In this document: piece after piece, positions 44,458 through 52,883 of the stretch
Layout: every line of letters begins with the position of its first letter
How positions within the stretch are numbered: the stretch's first letter is position 1
DNA from: Chromobacterium sp. ATCC 53434
Lineage (GTDB): Bacteria; Pseudomonadota; Gammaproteobacteria; Burkholderiales; Chromobacteriaceae
Reading direction: 5' to 3'
Assembly: GCF_002848345.1 (NCBI RefSeq)
Contig: NZ_CP025429.1
Location: 1,178,001-1,242,000, forward strand
Length of the DNA: 64,000 bases
The notes under the pieces: model-generated
The model's input: only the letters and a program-made list of their open reading frames with translations
Told to the model about the DNA's origin: nothing
Databases searched by the model: none
Made by a program: the position numbers and the translations under genes

Positions 44458-44954
44458 ACGCGCGCTTGCAGACATTGGAAGAGGCCGATTTGCCGGCCTG
44501 TTTCGGCCTGTTCCGCGAAAGCGTGCTGGCGCTGGCCGGCGGCGTGTATTCCGCCGAGCAGTGCCAGGCGTGGGCGCCGGCGCGGCCGTGGGACGCAGAG
44601 ATCGACAGCGCCTGGCGCAAGCGGCTGGCCGGCGCGTGGGCGTGCAAGGCGGTGGCCGCGGACGGCCGTCTGGCCGGTTTCGCCTGGCTGAGGCGCGACG
44701 GCGAGTTCGACATGCTGTTCGTCGCGCCGTGGGCGGGCCGGCAAGGCCTGGCCGGCCGGATGATAGCCGAGCTGGAGGCGCAGGCGGCGCGGGACGGCGT
44801 CAGCGCGCTCCATGCCTGGGCCAGCCATGCGGCGCGGCCGGTGTTCGAGCGCGCCGGCTACGTCCTGCTGCGCGCCAACCGCGTGGACAAGGGCGGCGTG
44901 GCGATCGACAATGGCTTGCTGGCCAAGGGCGGCTGGCGGGAGGAGGGGGCATGA
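44454..44954 (+). CDS. GNAT family N-acetyltransferase wedged between fliP and fliQ
   Basis: A 166-residue acetyltransferase: [20 protein letters not shown] opening, [22 protein letters not shown] acetyl-CoA loop (RQGLAG), and [18 protein letters not shown] at the C-terminal end. ATGA overlaps occur on both sides (44454-44457 with fliP, 44951-44954 with fliQ), so it is fully embedded in the operon and translationally coupled. In most flagellar operons fliP and fliQ are adjacent. Substrate is unknown; a flagellar or chemotaxis protein is one possibility, but an unrelated gene captured by the operon is equally possible. Confidence 0.9.
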   Translation: MNARLQTLEEADLPACFGLFRESVLALAGGVYSAEQCQAWAPARPWDAEIDSAWRKRLAGAWACKAVAADGRLAGFAWLRRDGEFDMLFVAPWAGRQGLAGRMIAELEAQAARDGVSALHAWASHAARPVFERAGYVLLRANRVDKGGVAIDNGLLAKGGWREEGA

Positions 44955-45220
44955 GTCCGGAACTGATCATCAGCATCGTGCAGAACGCGCTATACATCCT
45001 GATCATCGTGTCGGCGCCGGTCTTGCTGACCTCGCTGCTGGTCGGCCTCTTGGTCAGCATCCTGCAGGCCGCCACCCAGATCAACGAAATGACGCTGACC
45101 TTCATTCCGAAACTGCTGGCGATGTTCCTGGTGCTGGTGCTGGCTGGACCGTGGATGCTCAATACGCTGATCGAGTACACCACCCGGCTGTTCCAGAGCA
45201 TACCCAATGTGATCGGCTGA
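44951..45220 (+). CDS. fliQ: Flagellar export protein FliQ
   Basis: An 89-residue export-gate protein with two membrane helices ([20 protein letters not shown] and [19 protein letters not shown]) joined by the conserved [16 protein letters not shown] loop. Starts within the GNAT stop codon and ends overlapping the fliR ATG. Confidence 0.97.
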   Translation: MSPELIISIVQNALYILIIVSAPVLLTSLLVGLLVSILQAATQINEMTLTFIPKLLAMFLVLVLAGPWMLNTLIEYTTRLFQSIPNVIG

Positions 45221-45999
45221 TGGCGGTTCCTATCACCGATGTGCAGATCAACGCGCTGGTCGGCGCCTTCGCCTGGCCGTTCGCGCGCATCATAGGCCTG
45301 TTCCTGGCCGAACCCATCTTCGCCTACCGCGGCGTGCCGCGCAGTTTCAAGGCGGCTTTCGCCCTGGTGCTGACCGTGCTGCTGACGCCGCTGCTGCCGC
45401 CATTGCCGGTGGTGCCGCTGGTTTCGGCCGAGGGCATCGCCATCCTGCTGCAGCAATTGCTGATCGGCCTGGCGATGGGCTTCGTCATGCGCATCGTCAT
45501 CAGCGCGGTGGAATTGACCGGCTTCATCGTCGGCGCGCAGACCGGCCTCGGTTTCGCGATGTTCTTCGACCCGATACACGCGGCCCAGGTGCCGGTGCTG
45601 TCGCAGATGCTGTCGCTGTTCACCTTCTTCATCTTTCTCGCCTTCGACGGCCACCACATGGTGTTGCAGGCCTTGGCGGAAAGCTTCCAGGTGCTGCCGA
45701 TAGGCATGCCGATGCCGGCGCAGGGGCTGAAGGCGCTGGTGCTGTGGGGAAGCCATCTGGTCGAGTGGGGCGTCTGGCTGGCGATGCCGGTGATAGGCGC
45801 GCTGCTGATCACCAACCTGGCCATCGGCGTGATGACCCGCGCGGCGCCGCAGTTCAACATCTTCACCTTCGGCTTTCCGCTGACCATCATGGTCGGCTTC
45901 GGCGCGCTCTACCTGACGCTGCCGATGATGATCCCGGTGATCGAGCAGATGTACCGCGCCGGCTTCGAGATGATGCTGAGGATGTTGCAGGCCAAGTGA
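45220..45999 (+). CDS. fliR: Flagellar export protein FliR
   Basis: A 259-residue, multi-spanning export-gate protein that completes the FliPQR channel. Conserved stretches are [17 protein letters not shown] and [23 protein letters not shown]. It is the last gene of this flagellar block; flhB and flhA are not in the window. The TGATG overlap with fliQ implies coupling. Confidence 0.96.
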   Translation: MAVPITDVQINALVGAFAWPFARIIGLFLAEPIFAYRGVPRSFKAAFALVLTVLLTPLLPPLPVVPLVSAEGIAILLQQLLIGLAMGFVMRIVISAVELTGFIVGAQTGLGFAMFFDPIHAAQVPVLSQMLSLFTFFIFLAFDGHHMVLQALAESFQVLPIGMPMPAQGLKALVLWGSHLVEWGVWLAMPVIGALLITNLAIGVMTRAAPQFNIFTFGFPLTIMVGFGALYLTLPMMIPVIEQMYRAGFEMMLRMLQAK

Positions 46000-46097
46000 C
46001 GCCGCCTCTCGTGGATCGAGGCCGCTTTCTGTTAAAATGTTCCGATCTTCAGAGTGGACCGGGTTCGCCCGAACCGAGACAACAGACAGAGGCAAAT

Positions 46098-46823
46098 ATG
46101 GCAGGTCACAGCAAATGGGCTAACATCCAGCACCGCAAAGGTCGCCAGGATGCCAAACGTGGCAAGATCTTCACCCGCCTGATCAAGGAAATCACCGTCG
46201 CCGCCAAGATGGGCGGAGGCGACGTCAACATGAACCCGCGCCTGCGCCTGGCGGTGGACAAGGCCAAGGCCGAGTCGATGCCTAAGGACAATATCGAGAA
46301 CGCGATCAAGCGCGGCACCGGCCAGCTGGATGGCGTCGACTACGTCGAATGCCGCTATGAAGGCTACGGCATCGCCGGCGCGGCGGTGATGGTGGACTGC
46401 CTGACCGACAACAAGACCCGCACCGTCGCCGACGTGCGCCACGCCTTCTCCAAGTACGGCGGCAATATGGGCACCGACGGCTGCGTGTCCTACCAGTTCA
46501 AGCATTGCGGCTATCTGGTGTTCGCCCCGGGCGTCGACGAGGACGCGCTGATGGAAGCGGCGCTGGAGGCCGGCGCCGAGGACGTGCTGACCAACGAGGA
46601 CGGCTCGATCGAGGTGATCACCGGCCCGTACGAATTCTCCGACATCAAGGACGCGCTGGAAGCCAAGGGCTTCAAGTCCGAGGTCGGCGAAGTGACGATG
46701 CGCGCCGACAACGAGACCGAGCTGAGCAGCGACGACTCCGTTCGCATGCAGAAGCTGCTGGACGCGCTGGAAGACCTGGACGACGTGCAGGACGTGTACA
46801 CGTCCGCGGTGCTGGCCGAATAA
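46098..46823 (+). CDS. YebC/PmpR family DNA-binding or translation-associated protein
   Basis: A 241-residue cytoplasmic protein with the hallmark start [20 protein letters not shown] and the [21 protein letters not shown] block. Members were described as transcriptional regulators; more recent work links some to relief of ribosome stalling at proline runs. Which applies here cannot be decided. A TAAAAT -10-like sequence lies near 46033, and a terminator follows the gene. Confidence 0.95.
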   Translation: MAGHSKWANIQHRKGRQDAKRGKIFTRLIKEITVAAKMGGGDVNMNPRLRLAVDKAKAESMPKDNIENAIKRGTGQLDGVDYVECRYEGYGIAGAAVMVDCLTDNKTRTVADVRHAFSKYGGNMGTDGCVSYQFKHCGYLVFAPGVDEDALMEAALEAGAEDVLTNEDGSIEVITGPYEFSDIKDALEAKGFKSEVGEVTMRADNETELSSDDSVRMQKLLDALEDLDDVQDVYTSAVLAE

Positions 46824-46845
46824 ACCGGTCCAGACCGCAGCAAGG

Positions 46846-46869
46846 AACCCGGCCTGGGCCGGGTTTTTT
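46846..46869 (+). terminator. Terminator of yebC-like gene
   Basis: AACCCGG and CCGGGTT arms (46846-46865) around a GC-rich loop are followed by TTTTTT. It lies 23 bp after the stop codon. Confidence 0.88.
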
Positions 46870-46972
46870 CATGCCAGGAGCGGCGAGAGCCGCCACAGGC
46901 TTGGGCCGGGGGCGCAGCCGGTGTAAACTGGCGTTTTGCGCCAGCCGCTCCGCGCCAGGAATCCAAACGCAC

Positions 46973-48274
46973 ATGCATCGACCGCACGCCGCACGCCGCC
47001 AGCAACTGCTGAACCAGATCGGCGCAGGAATCGCCCTGCTGCCCACCGCGCCGGAAGCGGTGCGCAACGCCGATTGCAACTACCCCTACCGTCCCGACAG
47101 CTATTTCCTGCACCTGTCCGGTTTCGCCGAGCCGGAGGCGGTGCTGCTGCTGGACGGTCGCAGCGGCAAGTCCATCCTGTTCTGCCGCGAACGCAATCCG
47201 GAAATGGAAATCTGGGACGGTTTCCGCCACGGCCCTGACGGCGCGCGCGAGATCTTCGGTTTCGACGAAGCCTACCCGCTGTCGGAGATGGACGAGCGGG
47301 TGCCGGCGCTCTTGGACGGCTGCGAGCGGCTGTGGTGGCCGCTGGGCCGCCATGGCGCCTTCGACCGCCGCGTCAACGGCTGGCTCGACGCCGTGCGCCG
47401 GCGCGCGCACGCCGGCCGCCGGCCGCCGGCGCATTACGGCGATCTGTGCTCGCTGCTGGACGAGATGCGCATGATCAAGGACGAGGCCGAGATCGAGCTG
47501 CTGCGCCGCGCCGGCGAGATTTCCGTCGCCGGCCACGTTCAGGCGATGCGCGCCGCGCGGCCGGGCCAGTACGAATACCAGCTGGAAGCGGAGCTGTTGC
47601 ATGCCTTCGTGCGGCGCGGCGCGCGCCAGCCGGCCTACGAGAGCATCGTCGCCGCCGGTGCCAACGCCTGTACGCTGCACTATGTGGCCAATGACGCGCT
47701 GATCGCCGACGGCGAGCTGGTGCTGATCGACGCCGGCTGCGAATGGCAGGGCTACGCCGGCGACATCACCCGGACCTTCCCGGCGAACGGCCGCTTCAGC
47801 GGCCCGCAGCGCGACGTGTACGAGATCGTGCTGGCGGCCGAGCTGGCCGGCATCGCCGCGGTCAGGCCGGGCGCGGCGTGGAACGCCCCCGGCGACGCCG
47901 CGCTGGCGGTGCTGGCGCGCGGCCTGCTGGACCTGGGGCTGCTGTCCGGCACCGTCGACGGCGTGATCGAGTCCGGCGCCTACCGCCGCTTCTACATGCA
48001 CGGCGTCGGCCACATGATAGGGCTGGATGTGCATGACGTCGGCCTGCGCAAGCTGGACGGCGAATGGCGGCGCTATCGGCCCGGCATGTGCACCACGGTC
48101 GAGCCCGGCCTGTATATCCGGGCGGCGGCCGACGTGCCGGAGGCCTTCCACGACATCGGCGTGCGCATCGAGGACGACGTGTTGGTGACGGCCGACGGCA
48201 ACGAGGTGTATACCGCGGCGGCGCCGAAGACGATAGACGAGATCGAGGCGCTGATGCGCGGAGAACAGAGATGA
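46973..48274 (+). CDS. pepP: Xaa-Pro aminopeptidase (aminopeptidase P)
   Basis: A 433-residue metalloenzyme that removes the N-terminal residue before proline. The pita-bread domain shows the dinuclear metal ligands: Asp in VLIDAGCEW and GYAGDITRTFP, His in HGVGHMIGLDVHD, Glu in TTVEPGLYI and Glu in GVRIEDDVLV. The N-terminal domain has NYPYRPDSYFLHLSGF. Its stop overlaps the next gene's ATG, as in the pepP-ubiH-visC arrangement of other proteobacteria. Confidence 0.95.
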   Translation: MHRPHAARRQQLLNQIGAGIALLPTAPEAVRNADCNYPYRPDSYFLHLSGFAEPEAVLLLDGRSGKSILFCRERNPEMEIWDGFRHGPDGAREIFGFDEAYPLSEMDERVPALLDGCERLWWPLGRHGAFDRRVNGWLDAVRRRAHAGRRPPAHYGDLCSLLDEMRMIKDEAEIELLRRAGEISVAGHVQAMRAARPGQYEYQLEAELLHAFVRRGARQPAYESIVAAGANACTLHYVANDALIADGELVLIDAGCEWQGYAGDITRTFPANGRFSGPQRDVYEIVLAAELAGIAAVRPGAAWNAPGDAALAVLARGLLDLGLLSGTVDGVIESGAYRRFYMHGVGHMIGLDVHDVGLRKLDGEWRRYRPGMCTTVEPGLYIRAAADVPEAFHDIGVRIEDDVLVTADGNEVYTAAAPKTIDEIEALMRGEQR

Positions 48275-49440
48275 ACGCGATCAATGGCGAACACGCCGAC
48301 GTGCTGGTGGTCGGCGGCGGCCCGGTAGGCGCGCTGGCGGCGCTGCGGCTGGCGAGGCAGGGCCGCAGCGTGCTGCTGGTGGAGGCCAGGGTGCGCGGCG
48401 CCGAAGTCCGCGACGCCCGGGCGTTGGCCCTGTCCTGGCACAGCCGCGAGCTGCTGGCCGAGGCAGGCGCCTGGCCGGACGATCTGCCGGCCACGGCGAT
48501 AGACACCGTCCACGTGTCGCAGCAGGGCAGCTGCGGCCGCACCCGGCTGGACAGCGCCGACCTGGGCCTGACGCATCTGGGCGCGGTGGTCGATTATCCG
48601 GCGCTGGTCGCCGGTCTGGCCGGCGCGCTGGAGCGGGCCGGCGTGCGGGTGCTGTGGCAAAGCCGGGTGTTGTCGGTGAAAAGCCTGAGCCAGTACGCCT
48701 GCGCCGAGGTCGACACGCCGGACGGCCGGCGCCTGCTGACCGCGCGGCTGTTGGCGCTGGCCGAGGGCGGGGCGCTGGCCGATTCGCTGCCGGGCGTCAG
48801 CCGCCTGACGCACGATTACCGCCAGTGCGCGGTGTTGGCCGAGGTGGAGACCGAGCGGCCGCCGGCCGGCGTCGCCTATGAACGCTTCGCCCACGACGGC
48901 CCGCTGGCGCTGCTGCCGCACGGCCAGCGCTATATGCTGGTCTGGACCCGCAGCCGCGCCGACGCGGAACGGCTGACCGAGGCTGACGAGGCGGTGTTGC
49001 GCGCCGAGTTGCAGCAGGCTTTCGGCGAGCGCCAGGGCCGCATCCTGTCCATCGGCCCGCGCGCTAGCTTCCCGCTGGCGCTGCGCCAGGCGAGCCGGGT
49101 GGCGAGCGGCCGGGTGGCCTTGATAGGCAACGCCGCCCAGACCATGCATCCGGTGGCGGCGCAGGGGCTTAACCTGGGGTTGCGCGACGCCGTCGGCCTG
49201 GCCGAGGCGCTGGAGGGGGCTGCCGATCCGGGCGACGCCACCGCGCTCAGGCGCTATGCCGGCTCGCGCAAGCTGGACAGCCACGCGGTGGTCGGTTTCA
49301 CCCATGGATTGATCAAGCTGTTCGACGGCCACCGGCCGTGGCAGAACGCGCTGCGCGGCATCGGCATGACGGCGCTGGATGTGCTGCCGCCGTTGCGGCG
49401 CAGGTTCGCCGGCCATCTGGTGTTTGGCGTGCGGGGATAA
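48271..49440 (+). CDS. ubiH: UbiH-type FAD-dependent monooxygenase (ubiquinone biosynthesis)
   Basis: A 389-residue flavoprotein hydroxylase. It shows the Rossmann GGGPVG dinucleotide-binding motif (residues about 14-19), the family DG-type region, and the FAD-binding GNAAQTMHPVAAQGLNLGLRD motif near the C-terminus. Position directly after pepP and before a second homologue matches the pepP-ubiH-ubiI order in gamma- and betaproteobacteria. Ring position specificity is inferred from order and cannot be proved from motifs. Confidence 0.88.
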   Translation: MNAINGEHADVLVVGGGPVGALAALRLARQGRSVLLVEARVRGAEVRDARALALSWHSRELLAEAGAWPDDLPATAIDTVHVSQQGSCGRTRLDSADLGLTHLGAVVDYPALVAGLAGALERAGVRVLWQSRVLSVKSLSQYACAEVDTPDGRRLLTARLLALAEGGALADSLPGVSRLTHDYRQCAVLAEVETERPPAGVAYERFAHDGPLALLPHGQRYMLVWTRSRADAERLTEADEAVLRAELQQAFGERQGRILSIGPRASFPLALRQASRVASGRVALIGNAAQTMHPVAAQGLNLGLRDAVGLAEALEGAADPGDATALRRYAGSRKLDSHAVVGFTHGLIKLFDGHRPWQNALRGIGMTALDVLPPLRRRFAGHLVFGVRG

Positions 49441-49444
49441 GTTG

Positions 49445-50599
49445 ATGCGGAACGACAAATATCACGTCATCGTCGTCGGCGGCGGCCTGGTCGGCGCCAG
49501 CCTGGCGCTGGCCTTGGGCCGCGCCGGCAGGCGGGTGGCCTTGCTGGAGGCGCGCGAGCCGGACTTCGCCGAGCTGGAACAGGGCTGGGATGCCCGCGTT
49601 TACGCGGTCAGTCCGGCCAACCGCCGTTTTCTCGACGGCATCGGCGCCTGGCCGGACATGGGGCGGGTCGGCACGATAGCGACGATGGACGTGCGCGGCG
49701 ACGCCGGCGGACGGATCGCCTTCTCCGCCAGCGACGCAGGCGGCGACGCCGACGCGCTGGCCTGGATCGTCGAGAACCGCTGGCTGCTGGCCGCGATATG
49801 GCGGCGCCTGCGCGACGACGGGGTCGAGGTGTTGACCGGCGCGCCGGCGGCGGCGATGTCGACGACGCCCGGCGAGGCGCGGCTGACGCTGGCCGACGGC
49901 CGCGAACTGCGGGCCGAGCTGCTGGTCGGCGCCGACGGCGCCAACTCCTGGGTGCGCGGCCAGCTGGGCCTGCAAGCCAGCGTCAAGCCGTACGGCCAGA
50001 GCGGCGTGGTGGCCAATTTCATCTGCGAGCGGCCGCATGGCGACATCGCGCGGCAATGGTTCACCGGCGACAGCGTGCTGGCCTGGCTGCCGATGGCGGG
50101 GAACCGAATCTCGATGGTCTGGTCCACCTCTGATCCGCAGGCTTTGCTGCAACTGCCGCCGCAGGCGCTGGCGGCGCGCGTGGCCGAGGCCGGCGGCCGC
50201 CAGCTGGGCGCCTTCGAGACCATCACGCCGGCCGCGGCTTTTCCGCTGCGGCTGATCCAGCCGGAGGCGGTGGTGGCCGAGCGGGTGGCGCTGGTCGGCG
50301 ACGCCGCCCACACGGTGCACCCGTTGGCCGGCCAGGGCGTCAACCTGGGCTTCCAGGACGCGGCGCAACTGGCGGCGCTGCTGACGGACGCGCCCGATTG
50401 CGGCGACTGGATGTTGCTGCGCCGCCATCAGCGGCAGCGCCGCGAAGCGGTGGCCGCGATGCAAATGGGTTGCGATGGCCTGTACCGGCTGTTTCATGCC
50501 AAACTGCCCGGACTGCCATGGCTGCGCAATACCGGCCTGTCGCTGACCAACTGCCTGGCACCGCTGAAGCGGCAGTTCGCGCGGCAGGCGATTGGATGA
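49445..50599 (+). CDS. UbiI/UbiF-type FAD-dependent monooxygenase (ubiquinone biosynthesis)
   Basis: A 384-residue homologue of the preceding gene, with GGGLVG at the N-terminus, LVGADGANSWVRGQ in the middle and GDAAHTVHPLAGQGVNLGFQD at the FAD site. It is 4 bp after ubiH. Ubiquinone synthesis needs three ring hydroxylations and different bacteria use UbiI, UbiH, UbiF, UbiL or UbiM for them; I cannot tell which one this is. Confidence 0.9.
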   Translation: MRNDKYHVIVVGGGLVGASLALALGRAGRRVALLEAREPDFAELEQGWDARVYAVSPANRRFLDGIGAWPDMGRVGTIATMDVRGDAGGRIAFSASDAGGDADALAWIVENRWLLAAIWRRLRDDGVEVLTGAPAAAMSTTPGEARLTLADGRELRAELLVGADGANSWVRGQLGLQASVKPYGQSGVVANFICERPHGDIARQWFTGDSVLAWLPMAGNRISMVWSTSDPQALLQLPPQALAARVAEAGGRQLGAFETITPAAAFPLRLIQPEAVVAERVALVGDAAHTVHPLAGQGVNLGFQDAAQLAALLTDAPDCGDWMLLRRHQRQRREAVAAMQMGCDGLYRLFHAKLPGLPWLRNTGLSLTNCLAPLKRQFARQAIG

Positions 50600-50624
50600 T
50601 AATCCCACACGGACACACTACCTG

Positions 50625-51356
50625 ATGAAAACGAGATTGAAATCGCTGGCGCTGGCCAGCTCCATGCTGATGTCGCTGGCCGCCTGCTCGCAAGCCGCCG
50701 GCAGCAATCTGGAAGACGTGAAGAAGGCCTTCCTCAGCCACTTCCCGAGCAAGCAGGTGAAGAGCGTCAGCGCCTCGCCGGTCAAGGGCATCTACGAGTT
50801 GGTGGTGGACGGCAAGCAGGTGGTCTACGTCAACAGCGACGCCAGCTATCTGTTCGTCGGCGACCTGATCGACACCAAGAGCAAGGAAAGCCTGACCGAG
50901 AAGAAGATGGCCGAGCTGTCCAAGGTGGACTTCAACTCGCTGCCGCTGCAATACGCGTTCAAGGACGTGCGCGGCAAGGGCGAGCGCAAGATGGCGGTGT
51001 TCACCGATCCGGATTGCCCGTACTGCAAGAAGCTGGAGCGCGAGAGCCTGAAGGACATCGACAACGTCACCATCTACACCTTCCTGTATCCGCTGACCCA
51101 ACTGCATCCGGACGCGATGCGCAAGGCCAAGCAGATCTGGTGCTCGCCGGACAAGGCGGCCACCTGGACCGCCTTCATGCGCGACGGCAAGCCGCTGACC
51201 GGCCCGGACAATTGCGACACGCCGCTGGACAAGATCCAGGCGCTGGGCGAGAAGCTGGGCGTCACCGGCACGCCGGCGCTGGTGTTCGCCAATGGCCGCG
51301 TGGTGCCGGGCGCGATAGACGGCAGCGACATCGAGCAGCTGCTGAGCGCCAAGTAA
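50625..51356 (+). CDS. dsbC: Thiol:disulfide interchange protein DsbC
   Basis: A 243-residue periplasmic disulfide isomerase. The active site C131-PY-C134 (DPDCPYCKKL) and cis-Pro loop GVTGTPALVF are present, as are the dimerisation domain and a second Cys pair (IWCSPDK and DNCDTPL). The signal region contains LAAC at 18-21, which fits a lipoprotein signal, though SQAAG just after could instead be a signal peptidase I site. A lipid-anchored DsbC would be unusual. Ends at a strong terminator. Confidence 0.93.
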   Translation: MKTRLKSLALASSMLMSLAACSQAAGSNLEDVKKAFLSHFPSKQVKSVSASPVKGIYELVVDGKQVVYVNSDASYLFVGDLIDTKSKESLTEKKMAELSKVDFNSLPLQYAFKDVRGKGERKMAVFTDPDCPYCKKLERESLKDIDNVTIYTFLYPLTQLHPDAMRKAKQIWCSPDKAATWTAFMRDGKPLTGPDNCDTPLDKIQALGEKLGVTGTPALVFANGRVVPGAIDGSDIEQLLSAK

Positions 51357-51364
51357 GTCGGACC

Positions 51365-51391
51365 AAAACGGGACCTCGGTCCCGTTTTTTT
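51365..51391 (+). terminator. Terminator of dsbC
   Basis: ACGGGACC (51368-51375) and GGTCCCGT (51378-51385) form a perfect stem with a very short loop, preceded by AAA and followed by a run of T. It lies 9 bp after the stop codon. Confidence 0.9.
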
Positions 51392-51415
51392 CTGGCGGTT
51401 TGAATGGGAGCGGGC

Positions 51416-52003
51416 ATGAGGACGCGGCGCGGGGACAGGACGGGACGCTTGCTGTTGATGCTGTGCCTGTCGCTGTTGGCCCATGCCGCCTTGCTGTGGC
51501 TGCCGTTGCGGCCCGGCCAGTGGGACGGCGGCCGCCATGACGGTTTGCGGGTCAGGCTGACGGCCGCGGCCGAGCCGGTTCCACGGCCGGCGCCGTCGCG
51601 GACGCAGCCGGCGCCGCTTGTCGAGGCCTCCGCCGCCGGTCCGGCCTCCGCGCCGGCGCCGCTGCGGGAGGACGGCGACCGGCTGAGGCTGGGCGCCTAT
51701 CTCTATTACTCGGCGCGCGAACTCGACCAGCTGGCGCAGCAACTGGGGCCGATCACGCTGCCGGACGTCGATCTGGTCGCGCCGACGGCCCCCATCGTCG
51801 CGCTGGTGTTTATCGACGCCGACGGCCAGGTCGACGCGGTGCGCTTCGAAGGCAGTCCGCCGCCGGTGCTGACGGCCGCCATCGCCCCTGTCTTCCGTGC
51901 CACCCGCTATCTGCCGGCGCGCAAGGACGGCCTCGCGGTCAAAAGCTACAAGCGCATCCGCATCGAACCGCAGCTGGCGCCGCCGCCGGCGCTGTCGCAT
52001 TGA
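51416..52003 (+). CDS. TonB C-terminal-like periplasmic protein, N-terminally anchored
   Basis: A 195-residue protein with one N-terminal membrane helix (LLLMLCLSLLAHAALLWLPL), an Ala/Pro-rich linker (residues about 50-85) and a C-terminal domain (VALVFIDADGQVDAVRFEGSPPPVLTAAIA, then FRATRYLPARKDGLAV) recalling energy-transducer TonB C-terminal domains. ExbB/ExbD are not nearby. The ATG at 51416 with GGGAG 5 nt upstream is preferred to the one at 51404. Function is uncertain. Confidence 0.75.
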   Translation: MRTRRGDRTGRLLLMLCLSLLAHAALLWLPLRPGQWDGGRHDGLRVRLTAAAEPVPRPAPSRTQPAPLVEASAAGPASAPAPLREDGDRLRLGAYLYYSARELDQLAQQLGPITLPDVDLVAPTAPIVALVFIDADGQVDAVRFEGSPPPVLTAAIAPVFRATRYLPARKDGLAVKSYKRIRIEPQLAPPPALSH

Positions 52004-52106
52004 GTCCCGCTTCATGCTAAATTGTCCACCGTTCCGGCGCATGCCGGAGGGCTAACACTTCCAGGAGCGGATGCACCGTTCCGGTCCACGACACAAAGGA
52101 TATGCC

Positions 52107-52367
52107 ATGTCTGATCTGCAGACGCTGTTCACCCAGGCCCAGGCCGACGTCAAGACCCTGTCCGAGCGCCCGGACAACCAGACCCTGCTGCAGCTGTACG
52201 CGCTGTTCAAGCAGGCCACCGACGGCGACGCCAGCGGCGAGCGCCCGGGCATGATGGATTTCATCAACCGCGCCAAGTTCGACGCCTGGGAAAAGCTGAA
52301 GGGCAAGGATGCCGCGGCGGCCATGCAGGAATACGTGGACGTGGTCAACAAGCTGCTGGCCGACTAA
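52107..52367 (+). CDS. Acyl-CoA-binding protein
   Basis: An 86-residue four-helix ACBP. The conserved DNQTLLQLYALFKQATDGD and FINRAKFDAWEKLKGKDAAAAMQEYV blocks, including the Tyr and Lys that contact CoA, are intact. It binds long-chain acyl-CoA in the cytoplasm. The family is mainly eukaryotic but occurs in some proteobacteria. AAAGGA precedes the ATG; a strong terminator follows. Confidence 0.95.
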   Translation: MSDLQTLFTQAQADVKTLSERPDNQTLLQLYALFKQATDGDASGERPGMMDFINRAKFDAWEKLKGKDAAAAMQEYVDVVNKLLAD

Positions 52368-52388
52368 GCCAGGCTGGACCCAAGCCAA

Positions 52389-52422
52389 GCAAAACGGCGC
52401 CTTCGAGGCGCCGTTTTGCTTT
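52389..52422. terminator. Bidirectional terminator between ACBP gene and pilin operon
   Basis: GCAAAACGGCGCCT and AGGCGCCGTTTTGC form a 14-bp perfect stem around a 3-4 nt loop with A/T-rich flanks. It serves both the plus-strand ACBP gene and the minus-strand pilin operon that ends at 52429. Confidence 0.92.
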
Positions 52423-52428
52423 TGGCGC

Positions 52429-52863
52429 TCACCAGCAGCCGCTGACGCTCAGCGCGCCGCCGCCGGCGGCCATATTGCTCTGATTGCCAAGATTGTCGAG
52501 CTGATAGGTCTGGCAGCTGTCCTGCGCCTGCGCGCCCTGCGGCGTCGCCGTCAGCACGAAGGCGGTGGCGCTGGCGCTGGAAATCGCCAGCGCGTAGTAG
52601 TTGTTGCCGTTGCCCGGCACATAGACCGTCCCGCTGGCGTAGCCCAGCGTCGCCAGCTGGCTGGCGTAGCCGTTGTTCAGCGAATAGTAGCTCTCCTGGC
52701 GGGTGGCCAGGTCTTGCAGCGCGGTCTTGGCCGCCGTGCGGTTGGACTGCAGGATGAAGGTCCGGTAGGACGGGATGGCGATGGCCGCCACGATGGCCAG
52801 CACCGCCATCGCGATGACCAGTTCCAGCAGCGAGAATCCGCTGGACGCGCGCTTGTTCGTCAC
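52429..52863 (-). CDS. Type IV pilin-like minor pilin (PilE-like)
   Basis: A 144-residue prepilin with leader MTNKRASSG, cleavage before Phe and the hydrophobic N-helix FSLLELVIAMAVLAIVAAIAIPSY with Glu5. Two Cys (in DSCQTY and the terminal SGCW) would form the D-region disulfide. I prefer the GTG at 52863 because GGAGG lies just upstream; an ATG at 52887 overlaps the pilY1 stop and is the alternative. As the last gene of fimT-pilVWXY1, it corresponds to PilE of the minor-pilin operon rather than the major pilin. Confidence 0.88.
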   Translation of the reverse strand: MTNKRASSGFSLLELVIAMAVLAIVAAIAIPSYRTFILQSNRTAAKTALQDLATRQESYYSLNNGYASQLATLGYASGTVYVPGNGNNYYALAISSASATAFVLTATPQGAQAQDSCQTYQLDNLGNQSNMAAGGGALSVSGCW

Positions 52864-52883
52864 GGTGCCTCCGTTGGCGGCCT

